Shown: piece after piece, positions 1-5,235 of the stretch
Numbering within the stretch: the first letter of the stretch is position 1
Layout: each line of letters starts with the position of its first letter
Notes under the pieces: model-generated
What the model was told of the DNA's origin: nothing
The model's database searches: none
The model's input: only the letters and a program-made list of their open reading frames with translations
Position numbers and translations under genes: made by a program
Source: Ignavibacteria bacterium
Lineage (GTDB): Bacteria; Bacteroidota; Ignavibacteria; Ignavibacteriales; Ignavibacteriaceae
Length of the DNA: 5,235 bases
Assembly (NCBI GenBank): GCA_030648225.1
Contig: JAUSIA010000206.1
Location: forward strand, 1 to 5,235
Direction of reading: 5' to 3'

Positions 1-923
1 TCTGAAAAAATATTCTTTAATACAAACCAAACATTAGCAGGTCTTTCTGCCAATCTTCTCATATACCAGGGAAACCATGCTTTCCCATAGCTTATTAATG
101 TTTTTACATTCACACCTTCGGTGGCAAGTTTAATTTGTTCCGATGTTTGAATTCCATAAAGAAGATGAAATTCCAATTTTTCATTAAAATTTAATTTAAA
201 AGCAGTTTGCTTAATACGATTGATAATTTTCAAATCATGAGTACCGAATACTATTCTTCTTTTGGGATTCTGAGATTGTTGTAAAAGCATTTCTGCAATA
301 GCCAGATAATTTTTATCCACATCGGCTTTTTTCTGAAAGGCAATCTCAGGAGGTTCTTTATAAGCTCCTTTAACAAGCCTTATTGATGAATCATCAACCA
401 AATGTTTTTCAATATCATCCTTAGTACTGAATAAATACGCCTGGAGGCATAAACCAGTATTATTAAATTTTTTATGAACCTTATTGTAGAAATCTATTGT
501 TATCTGCGTATAGCTGCTTCCCTCCATATCAATCCAGATAAAATTATTCAGCTCTTTAGCCTTTGCAGCAATTTCTTCAAAAAAGAAAATTGCTTTTTCA
601 AAAGAGAGATCGAGCCCAAGCTGTGTAAGTTTAAGAGAAATTTCTGCATTCAGCTTTTCCTGTGAAATTCTTTTCAGAACTTCTATATAATGATCTTTAA
701 CAAATTCAGCCTCTGAAATATTTGTGAGGTTTTCCCCGAGATAAGTAAACACTGTACCAGGTTTTTGCTTCTGTAATTTTTTAGCCGCTTCAATTGCATC
801 ATCTAAATTTTCTCCGGGCATAAATCTTTTAACAGCTTTTCTAACGAAGTAAAAGTTGGGGAAATTTTTTCTTAAAGATTTATTATTTGAAGTCCAGAGA
901 AATAAACTTCTGAATAAGCTCAT
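1..923 (-). CDS. Proline dehydrogenase, monofunctional (3' end off window)
   Basis: FAD-dependent enzyme that oxidises L-proline to pyrroline-5-carboxylate, the first step of proline catabolism, usually at the inner membrane face. 307 codons are visible from an ATG at 923 with no stop before the left edge. Stand-alone bacterial PRODHs are about 300-330 residues, so only a short tail should be missing. Motifs in order: KLTQLG (98-103), IDMEGSSYT (131-139), LQAYL (160-164), IRLVKGAYKEP (181-191), FGTHD (226-230), LLYGIQ (254-259), YG..W (279-283) and MRRLAERPANVWFVL (288-302). From knowledge of the Thermus enzyme, K98, D132, R289 and R290 correspond to substrate-pocket residues. The position corresponding to its Tyr275 is Leu276 here. 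No aldehyde dehydrogenase domain can be fused N-terminally, and no Shine-Dalgarno precedes the ATG. The family call is firm; the exact substrate is inferred. Confidence 0.93.
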   Translation of the reverse strand, partial: MSLFRSLFLWTSNNKSLRKNFPNFYFVRKAVKRFMPGENLDDAIEAAKKLQKQKPGTVFTYLGENLTNISEAEFVKDHYIEVLKRISQEKLNAEISLKLTQLGLDLSFEKAIFFFEEIAAKAKELNNFIWIDMEGSSYTQITIDFYNKVHKKFNNTGLCLQAYLFSTKDDIEKHLVDDSSIRLVKGAYKEPPEIAFQKKADVDKNYLAIAEMLLQQSQNPKRRIVFGTHDLKIINRIKQTAFKLNFNEKLEFHLLYGIQTSEQIKLATEGVNVKTLISYGKAWFPWYMRRLAERPANVWFVLKNIFS

Positions 924-981
924 AATAAATGATAAATTGATTTGCTTATTGAAATATGTGGAAGGATAGAGTTAGTTGCAA

Positions 982-1006
982 CCCATCTTCATTTCATTAC
1001 GATGGG
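982..1006. repeat. Palindrome CCCATC / GATGGG with 13-nt loop
   Basis: CCCATC at 982-987 pairs with GATGGG at 1001-1006 across a 13-base spacer. The 6-bp stem is followed on neither strand by a clear T-run, so it is not a convincing terminator. It lies at the far end of the GIY-YIG relic. The palindrome at the other side of the relic (1194-1220) also has a 13-base spacer and an arm of similar sequence (GATGGGC versus GATTGGC). The two may be related ends of a degraded element, but this could be chance. Confidence 0.4.
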
Positions 1007-1120
1007 CAAGTTTAGGTGCATAACAATTAGATAATTCCTCTTCGTTTTAACCACTAAATTTTTAGTCATACCTGTATAAATCATTCCATTTTCTGATTTA
1101 ATGATATAGACAAACCCCAT
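989..1120 (-). pseudogene. GIY-YIG endonuclease N-terminal fragment (decayed)
   Basis: Translation from the ATG at 1120 contains VYIIKSENGMIYTGMTKNL (residues 4-22). This matches the start of small GIY-YIG nucleases of the UPF0213 type, where VYIL-KS-G-YYTG-T-NL carries the name-giving Tyr motifs (here VYI and YTG). Family members run to about 80-100 residues, with an Arg a few residues after this point and a later catalytic Glu. Here similarity stops after residue 22 (about position 1055), the next residues are not family-like, and the frame closes at 989 after 43 codons. The catalytic Arg and Glu are not recognisable in any minus frame nearby, so I read it as a truncated, inactive relic. 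The similarity is by eye and short. Confidence 0.6.
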
Positions 1121-1166
1121 AATCAAACTTAAAATTATTGATAAAATAAATCTGTAAAAGAATTAG

Positions 1167-1184
1167 AAAAAAGTAAAAATATTG

Positions 1185-1200
<16 letters not shown>
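1167..1200 (-). terminator. Possible intrinsic terminator of tRNA-Ser
   Basis: Read on the minus strand, downstream of the tRNA, GATTGG and CCAATC form a 6-bp stem around CAAG (1185-1200). A T-rich tract follows (ATTTTTACTTTTTT, 1168-1181). This is the right order and distance for a rho-independent terminator, although the stem is short and the first T-run begins a few bases after it. The same left arm can pair instead with the tRNA-proximal copy at 1214-1220, so two folds compete. Confidence 0.4.
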
Positions 1201-1309
<109 letters not shown>

Positions 1310-1347
1310 AGGGTTGAGAATTGGTGATATTCGCTAAATGTTTGACG

Positions 1348-1355
1348 CAAATATA
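1348..1355 (-). promoter_or_regulatory. Candidate TAnnTTTG promoter element for tRNA-Ser
   Basis: The minus strand reads TATATTTG, an exact match to the -7 consensus TAnnTTTG used by Bacteroidota primary sigma factor. It lies 38 bp upstream of the mature tRNA 5' end, which would leave a short leader of about 30 nt. No TTG is present at the usual -33 spacing (only a T-rich tract), so this is half a promoter match in an AT-rich region. Confidence 0.35.
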
Positions 1356-1414
1356 GGAATAATATTTTAATGAAAAATTAGTGATTATAAATTATTTTTT
1401 CTTTCTCAATTCAT

Positions 1415-2560
1415 TTAAGCTCCACTGAAATTAATTATTGAGTACCCATACTTGTCTCTTATTCTTGTAACAGCCCTTAAAATTTTCTTTCGTTTTATTT
1501 CATAATCTTCAAACAAAAACTCCTGCTCTGAATATGGAGAGAAATTTGTGAGCCTTATTCCAATTAATCTTACAGCTACTCTTCTTGTGTGTGCATTCTT
1601 TAATAAAGACCAGGCTGTATCAAAAACAATCTTATCATCATCTGTCGGTTTTATAGTTTTCATTCGGGTGAGTGTTTGAAAATCAGAGTACCTCAATTTT
1701 ATATTTACCGTTGCTGCCTGCCATCCCATATTCCTCAGTTCCTGGCAGACTTTTCCTGTAAGCTTAAACAATTTTTCTTTTATGAATTCCTTGCTTATAA
1801 CATCTTCACCGAATGTCTTTTCGTGCGAGATGCTTTTCTGTTCACGTTCGATGGTTAAATATTCACTTCCTTGTCCGCAGGCTTTCCTGTAAAGATCAAT
1901 TCCATATTTACCAAAGGCAGCAGAAAAATAATCCTGTGGAAGTTTTGTTATATCACCAATTCTGTAAATCCCTTTTGAGTGAAAATCTTTCAGCGTAACT
2001 TTTCCAACACCGGGAATTGATTCCACAGGCATTGGTGCAAGAAATTCCTTTTCCATTCCCGGCAGTATATAAGTTATACCGCATGGCTTCATAAAATCAG
2101 AGCCTATCTTTGCAATTGTCTTATTGCTGCCAATCCCGATTGAGCAGGGAAGAGAAAGTTTTTTCCAGATTTCTTTTTGAAGAAAAGAAGCAAAAGCGAA
2201 AAGCGAACCGTAAACATTCCGGCAGCCGGAAAAATCCATGTAGAATTCATCAATGGAAGCCTGTTCAACAAGAGGGGCGTATTGTTCAAGTATTCTTTTT
2301 ACAGCTCTGGAAAAGTGTGAATACTCGCCATGGCTTCCATGAATGTAAATTCCATTAGGGCAAAGTCTGTAAGCGGTTCTTATCGGCATTGCAGAGTGAA
2401 GACCATATACTCTTGCTTCATAAGAACAGGCAGCAACAACACCTCTTCCATATTTCGGATCACCGCCAACAATAACAGGTTTCCCTTTAAGTGAAGGATC
2501 AAGTATCCGTTCAACCTCAACAAAGAAAGCATCAAGATCTAAATGAAATATTGTACGCAT
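1415..2560 (-). CDS. dinB: DNA polymerase IV, Y-family translesion polymerase
   Basis: Error-prone, distributive polymerase that extends past damaged or mispaired template; DinB is usually about 350-410 residues, and this is 381. Palm: HLDLDAFFVEVE (6-17), with metal-binding D8 and steric-gate F13. The second catalytic motif is SIDEFYMDFSG (102-112), with D104 and E105. Between them is the conserved YEARVYGLHSAMP region (47-59). GIGSNKTIAKIGSDFMKP precedes the helix-hairpin-helix thumb (SIPGVGK). The little-finger domain opens with KSISHEKTF. Near the C terminus QEFLF (346-350) fits the beta-clamp-binding pattern QxxLF. All catalytic residues are present, so it should be active, unlike ImuB. 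The ATG at 2560 gives the normal N terminus. AGGAGGGG lies about 15 bp upstream, too distant for an ideal ribosome site and inside a repeat hairpin. A DnaE2-like gene fragment and a DUF72 gene lie upstream. Confidence 0.96.
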   Translation of the reverse strand: MRTIFHLDLDAFFVEVERILDPSLKGKPVIVGGDPKYGRGVVAACSYEARVYGLHSAMPIRTAYRLCPNGIYIHGSHGEYSHFSRAVKRILEQYAPLVEQASIDEFYMDFSGCRNVYGSLFAFASFLQKEIWKKLSLPCSIGIGSNKTIAKIGSDFMKPCGITYILPGMEKEFLAPMPVESIPGVGKVTLKDFHSKGIYRIGDITKLPQDYFSAAFGKYGIDLYRKACGQGSEYLTIEREQKSISHEKTFGEDVISKEFIKEKLFKLTGKVCQELRNMGWQAATVNIKLRYSDFQTLTRMKTIKPTDDDKIVFDTAWSLLKNAHTRRVAVRLIGIRLTNFSPYSEQEFLFEDYEIKRKKILRAVTRIRDKYGYSIINFSGA

Positions 2561-2573
2561 AGGTTTTTAATTT

Positions 2574-2630
2574 ATCCCCTCCTTTTTAAGGAGGGGTGGA
2601 TTCTGTCCTTTGGACAGAAGACGGGGTGGT
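2574..2630. repeat. Left inverted repeat of DUF559 unit
   Basis: Contains two perfect hairpins. CCCCTCCTT (2576-2584) pairs with AAGGAGGGG (2588-2596) around a TTT loop, and TTCTGTCC (2601-2608) pairs with GGACAGAA (2612-2619) around a TTT loop. GACGGGGTGGT (2620-2630) follows, next to the nuclease stop codon. The outer end is 13 bp from the dinB start codon, so the repeat occupies the dinB leader region. The G-rich strand stands out sharply from the AT-rich surroundings. Confidence 0.85.
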
Positions 2631-2634
2631 TTAT

Positions 2635-2994
2635 TTATTTACTGTTAAAATTCTCTTTTATTCTTTTCAGAACATACTCCATATTTAACAGAACTTCATT
2701 ATTCTCAAATCTTAATACCTTTAGACTTAAACTTTTCAGATATTTAGTTCTCCCTTCATCATATTTTTTCCCTTTGTCAGTAAAATGTTCTTTCCCATCA
2801 AGTTCAATTATCAGATGTTCTTCAGGACAATAAAAATCAACTATATAATAACCTATACTCTGTTGTCTTCGGAATTTCCTGTTTGCAAGTTTACTTTGCT
2901 TAAGTTCATTCCATAGAAGAACTTCAGCAAAAGTCATATTATTTCTTAATTCTTTTCTTCGTGGTTTTAGATTTTTTCTGTTAAATATTTTCAT
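2635..2994 (-). CDS. DUF559 domain protein, Vsr-like PD-(D/E)XK endonuclease
   Basis: 119 residues, the usual size of stand-alone DUF559 proteins, which belong to the restriction-endonuclease-like superfamily near the very-short-patch repair nuclease Vsr. Visible motifs are LRNNMTFAEVLLWNELK (16-32, with E24), KFRRQQSIGYYIVDFYCP (40-57, with D53), IIELDGKEH (62-70, with E64 and D66), DEGRTKYLKSLSLKVLRF (79-96) and NNEVLLNM (98-105). E24, D53 and E64-x-D66 are the expected metal-site residues, so the fold looks intact. The target and biological role of the family are not established. The ATG at 2994 is preceded by GGGGTGG, supplied by the tip of the adjoining repeat. The gene lies between the DUF72 gene and dinB on the same strand, enclosed by inverted repeats, which points to a selfish or repeat-associated origin rather than an operon partner. 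Confidence 0.9.
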   Translation of the reverse strand: MKIFNRKNLKPRRKELRNNMTFAEVLLWNELKQSKLANRKFRRQQSIGYYIVDFYCPEEHLIIELDGKEHFTDKGKKYDEGRTKYLKSLSLKVLRFENNEVLLNMEYVLKRIKENFNSK

Positions 2995-2999
2995 ATTTC

Positions 3000-3050
3000 A
3001 CCACCCCGTCCCGATTTCATCGGGACACCTCTCCTCAAAGAGGAGGGGAT
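3000..3050. repeat. Right inverted repeat of DUF559 unit
   Basis: ACCACCCCGTC (3000-3010) is the exact reverse complement of the left repeat's inner end. GTCCCGAT (3008-3015) pairs perfectly with ATCGGGAC (3019-3026) around TTC. CCTCTCCTC (3028-3036) pairs with GAGGAGGGG (3040-3048) around AAA, with one G-T wobble. The inner-hairpin stem differs in sequence from its left counterpart but keeps the same length and loop size. The repeat lies between the DUF72 stop and the nuclease start. Confidence 0.85.
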
Positions 3051-3062
3051 TATTTTTTAAAA

Positions 3063-3941
3063 TTAATTAACTAATATCTCTTTCAGCCTCGGATAAGCTT
3101 TAACAATTGTTTGCGGCATATTTATTTTTGTTTTCTCTTCAAGAAGATGAATCAACTCAAATGCATTTGCAACAGCATCTCCCTGCGGATGATTATTCAT
3201 AATTATATGAACCTCTTTTACTTTTTTCTCGATAGATTTTATTTCCTGCACAATCTCTATAAGCTCTCCCGGTGAATAAAGGTATTTGTATCTTGAGCTT
3301 TGTTCTTCATACGTTTGAGGTTTGCCGAAATTGCTGATTGATTTTTTCCATGCTTCAATATTCCTTCCATGGAAACGGATGTATGCTTTATCATTTGTTA
3401 TAATAGGTTCAAAAGGTATAGCCTGTCCAACCTGCGGCTGATCAATTGTGCAAAAAGTTAAATCCGATTCTTTGAAGAAATTGTAAGCCTTTTGGTTTCG
3501 CCAGCTTAAATGCCGCACTTCCACAAAGCAGTTAATATCTGAAAAAATATCTCTGAGCTTTCTTATATGAGAAATTGAAATTTCATCGAATGAAAAGGAA
3601 TAAGGAAACTGTATAAGTAATCCGCCAAGCCTCTCTGCTTTTCTCAGCAGATCAAGATTGTATCTCACAGCTTTAATATTCTGCTCATCAAAAATTTTTT
3701 TGTGTGTAAAATCCTGGTGAAGCTTTATATTAAAGATAAAATTTTCAGAGTCTTCAATTTTTCTAATCCAGCCTTCAACTACTTTTGGACTTAAGTAAGT
3801 ATAGTAAGTAGCATTAACTTCCACACAATTAAAATAATGTGCATAAAACTGAAGCCAGTCAAAGCTGCCGGATTGCTGTTTGGGATAAAAGGATGGCACC
3901 CAATCTTTGTAGGACCAACCTGCTGTACCGATATAGAACAT
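3063..3941 (-). CDS. DUF72 (YecE-like) family protein
   Basis: A 292-residue cytoplasmic protein of the DUF72 family, predicted TIM-barrel-like; no activity is established. Family landmarks in order are IGTAGWSYKDW (4-14) and FYP (18-20), EVNATYY (41-47), FNIKLHQDFTH (70-80), LLIQFP (108-113), FVEVRHLSW (139-147), AYIRFHGRN (186-194), YLYSPGEL (220-227) and NNHPQGDAVANA (249-260). Length and motif set indicate a complete protein. The ATG at 3941 starts right at the first barrel strand, as usual for the family; no Shine-Dalgarno precedes it. The gene is followed after 12 bp by the right repeat of the DUF559 unit, then dinB on the same strand. It may once have been transcribed directly into dinB, but a repair role based on that neighbour is only a guess. 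Confidence 0.92.
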   Translation of the reverse strand: MFYIGTAGWSYKDWVPSFYPKQQSGSFDWLQFYAHYFNCVEVNATYYTYLSPKVVEGWIRKIEDSENFIFNIKLHQDFTHKKIFDEQNIKAVRYNLDLLRKAERLGGLLIQFPYSFSFDEISISHIRKLRDIFSDINCFVEVRHLSWRNQKAYNFFKESDLTFCTIDQPQVGQAIPFEPIITNDKAYIRFHGRNIEAWKKSISNFGKPQTYEEQSSRYKYLYSPGELIEIVQEIKSIEKKVKEVHIIMNNHPQGDAVANAFELIHLLEEKTKINMPQTIVKAYPRLKEILVN

Positions 3942-4183
3942 AGATATTTAATAATGAATCATAATAATTTATAAAAGTATCTAAATACTATTTTTTCCGC
4001 ATCAAATCACCGGACTAATACTTGATAAGAATGGATTAAGATAAACTCACAGATGTTTGTCTTGAGGGTAATATAAAAGAAAAAGAAATCATCAGTTTAT
4101 TAGAGAGGCAATTTTATTAACTGGTGATATTGAAGTGGGTCATTAATTAAAACATTCTGAAAATAATTTTATAAGGGACTACT
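3942..4183. other. Divergent AT-rich intergenic region
   Basis: Contains promoters for the leftward DUF72 gene and the rightward membrane-protein gene, if both are expressed. The best leftward candidate is weak: TTGATG (4005-4000) with GATACT (3981-3976), spacer 18. The rightward one is weaker still: TTGAAG (4130-4135) with a poor -10. Short plus-strand open stretches at 4040-4117 and 4072-4143 lack start codons and recognisable similarity. No RNA gene or repeat is evident. Confidence 0.4.
4173..4178 (+). promoter_or_regulatory. Ribosome binding site of the small membrane protein gene
   Basis: AAGGGA ends 5 bp before the ATG at 4184. It is the clearest Shine-Dalgarno-like site in the window at a normal distance and supports this start. 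The leftward genes lack an equivalent at normal spacing, apart from the repeat-derived GGGGTGG before the DUF559 gene. Confidence 0.5.
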
Positions 4184-4666
4184 ATGCTAAAAGTGTTCAG
4201 CGCAATCTGCGTGCTGTTTTTTTTCATATCGCCTTTGCATGCGCAAACTTCCTCCGTCTATTATATAACCAACGCATTTGTTTTTGGCGCCCTTGACGGC
4301 ACAAAAGAAGGAATGAAATTAGAAGATAAGTACAGGGAAATAAGAAGAAATCCTTCAAGCGGAAAATATAACAGGGCATGGCACAGATACCAGTTTTTAT
4401 CTAATATAAGTTCAGTTGGTCTTGGATTTAACATTGCTCTTTATTCTTATGATGATGGCAAAGTGAACTGGCTTAAAGCAGCTCTCAGCACTCTTCTTAG
4501 TGGTGTTATATTTTATAATACCAGAGAAATATTTATGAATGTAACAAGAGGCAGAGATTTATTTTCACCTCCTGTTTTAGACAGTTCTGGTATGGATCAA
4601 CTAAGATTTCTCAGAATTCCTTTAATACTTGTAGCGGTTGGATTAAACATGCTGCTTCTTCAATGA
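4184..4666 (+). CDS. Small exported/membrane protein of unknown function
   Basis: 160 residues; I do not recognise a family. Residues 1-20 form a signal peptide: Lys3, a hydrophobic core to about residue 16, and a likely cleavage after HAQ or HA (around 20-21). The mature part has a charged region (41-70, rich in Lys/Arg/Glu), hydrophobic stretches at about 72-89, 96-113 and 142-160, and an Arg-Gly-Arg loop (122-124) between them. This suggests an envelope protein with two or three membrane segments. Start and ribosome site agree well. It is the only plus-strand gene, and its stop overlaps by 7 bp the stop of the truncated dnaE converging from the right, so this junction looks rearranged. Expression and function cannot be inferred from neighbours. 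Confidence 0.75.
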   Translation: MLKVFSAICVLFFFISPLHAQTSSVYYITNAFVFGALDGTKEGMKLEDKYREIRRNPSSGKYNRAWHRYQFLSNISSVGLGFNIALYSYDDGKVNWLKAALSTLLSGVIFYNTREIFMNVTRGRDLFSPPVLDSSGMDQLRFLRIPLILVAVGLNMLLLQ

Positions 4667-5235
4667 GCCGGGTGTGCAACAAAATACCTGTTATCTTTTA
4701 TCTGCTGAATTGAATCTCTCAATACTCCTAATGATCTCTGGCTCAGGAGATCTATTTTTACAAGACCAAGATCCTCAACTCCGTACATATCAGGCTGCGT
4801 AATTATTAAACCGACTCCTTTATTCTTTGCATACTCAAGTGCAGTGTAAGTTGTAATTGGCAAAGGAGTAATAACTATTCCTCCCGGATGAATACTTAAA
4901 TGCCGCGGAAAATTTACAAGCCGTGTTGCAATATTAATTATACTTTTCCAGGGTTCGTCATCAAAATTAAGTGATCTTGATTCGGGAAAACGTTTGGAGA
5001 TGTCGGGAAGATTCCTTGCATCCGTCCAGGGGATATATTTGCTAAGCTTTGAAATTTCTTCATCGGAGAATCCAAAAACTTTTGCCGTTTCCCTGAAAGC
5101 AGATCGTGCTTTTATTGTAACGTGTGTTGAAATAAATGCTACTCTGCTGTAACCATATTTTTTAAAAACGTACTGCACAATTTCATCTCTTTCTTTCCAG
5201 CTAAAATCAATATCAATATCGGGCAAAGAGGAGCG
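4660..5235 (-). CDS. DNA polymerase III alpha subunit, DnaE2/ImuC-like, fragment lacking C-terminal half
   Basis: C-family polymerase palm region entering from the right edge; 191 residues are visible, frame open upstream. PDIDIDF (5-11) carries two catalytic aspartates, equivalent to E. coli DnaE D401/D403. FPRHLSIHPGGIVI (109-122) is the conserved palm motif, and LGLVKIDLL (156-164) carries the third aspartate (D162, equivalent to D555). The LxPDIDIDF, KYGYSRVA and RHLSIHPGG wording favours the DnaE2/ImuC mutagenesis type over the main replicase, but this is by eye. DnaE proteins continue for several hundred residues (fingers, clamp-binding, OB fold). Here family likeness ends near residue 182 and the frame stops after YFVAHPAH, with no continuation in other minus frames. 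The product lacks fingers, so polymerase function is doubtful. The true start is outside the window; the TTG at 5226 is internal. Confidence 0.85.
   Translation of the reverse strand, partial: RSSLPDIDIDFSWKERDEIVQYVFKKYGYSRVAFISTHVTIKARSAFRETAKVFGFSDEEISKLSKYIPWTDARNLPDISKRFPESRSLNFDDEPWKSIINIATRLVNFPRHLSIHPGGIVITPLPITTYTALEYAKNKGVGLIITQPDMYGVEDLGLVKIDLLSQRSLGVLRDSIQQIKDNRYFVAHPAH

Larger units (their letters stand above)
2574..3050. mobile_element. DUF559 gene bounded by inverted double-hairpin repeats (putative element)
   Basis: A 477-bp unit: a 57-bp G-rich repeat, a 119-codon DUF559 nuclease gene that fills almost the whole interior, and an inverted 51-bp copy of the repeat. Both ends share, from outside in, ATCCCCTCCT, a 9-bp triloop hairpin, an 8-bp triloop hairpin and GACGGGGTGGT. 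The gene's stop lies 5 bp from one repeat and its start 6 bp from the other. No transposase is present and no convincing target duplication can be read, because both flanks are runs of A and T. Mobility is inferred from architecture, by analogy with REP-associated single-strand transposases. A fixed operon gene with hairpin-rich spacers is the alternative. Confidence 0.5.

Noticed and set aside
474..665. 63-codon plus-strand open frame
   Set aside because: Lies antisense within the well-supported proline dehydrogenase, low-complexity composition, no similarity.
2104..2358. Open frames on both strands inside dinB (2104-2289 minus, 2110-2358 plus)
   Set aside because: Alternative frames of the conserved polymerase IV gene, no recognisable domains.
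2560..2600. Target-site duplication around the DUF559 unit
   Set aside because: Both flanks contain TTTTTAA-like runs, but not directly abutting the repeats; in A/T-only sequence this is not evidence.
2543..2833. 96-codon plus-strand frame through the left repeat
   Set aside because: Antisense to the DUF559 gene and the dinB start; the sequence is repeat plus shadow, not a protein family.
3028..3059. Plus-strand hairpin followed by a T-run, terminator-like
   Set aside because: No rightward gene precedes it; the hairpin is better explained as the outer part of the DUF559 inverted repeat.
4040..4146. Short plus-strand open stretches (26 and 24 codons) upstream of the membrane protein gene
   Set aside because: No start codons and no recognisable similarity; the lengths are expected by chance in AT-rich DNA.
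5221..5229. TTG at 5226 as a start codon for the DnaE fragment
   Set aside because: The frame stays open to the window edge and the palm motif PDIDIDF begins right there; in this family several hundred residues precede it.

Overview
The window is AT-rich, protein-dense bacterial chromosome. Protein similarities, weak or absent Shine-Dalgarno sequences before most genes, and a TAnnTTTG-like box upstream of a tRNA suggest the Bacteroidota/Chlorobiota/Ignavibacteriota group. This placement is an inference from style; the window holds no phylogenetic marker that would settle it. Layout, left to right: (1) 1-923, minus: nearly complete monofunctional proline dehydrogenase whose last residues run off the left edge. 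(2) 924-1216: no intact gene, but the start of a decayed GIY-YIG endonuclease gene, with palindromes on both sides. (3) 1217-1309, minus: tRNA-Ser(GCU) with encoded CCA; its 3' end lies inside a three-copy inverted repeat. (4) 1415-2560, minus: complete DNA polymerase IV (dinB) with intact catalytic residues and a clamp-binding motif. (5) 2574-3050: a compact unit in which a DUF559 (Vsr-like, PD-(D/E)XK) endonuclease gene fills the space between two inverted copies of a G-rich double-hairpin repeat. (6) 3063-3941, minus: DUF72 (YecE-like) protein. (7) 3942-4183: AT-rich divergent intergenic region. (8) 4184-4666, plus: small exported/membrane protein of unknown function, the only plus-strand gene. 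(9) 4660-5235, minus: part of a DnaE-type polymerase (DnaE2/ImuC-like) that enters from the right edge and stops just after its third catalytic aspartate, so the C-terminal half is missing. Apart from the small membrane protein, every gene is transcribed leftward. A Y-family polymerase (DinB) and a DnaE2-like polymerase within 2.1 kb suggest a translesion-synthesis neighbourhood, apparently disturbed: dnaE is cut short where it meets the opposite-strand membrane-protein gene, and the DUF559 unit sits 14 bp upstream of the dinB start. The most interesting structures are the hairpin-bounded DUF559 unit, which resembles a minimal endonuclease-carrying repeat element, and the second small-nuclease relic (GIY-YIG), also bordered by palindromes. 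Both may be examples of short repeats associated with small endonuclease genes.
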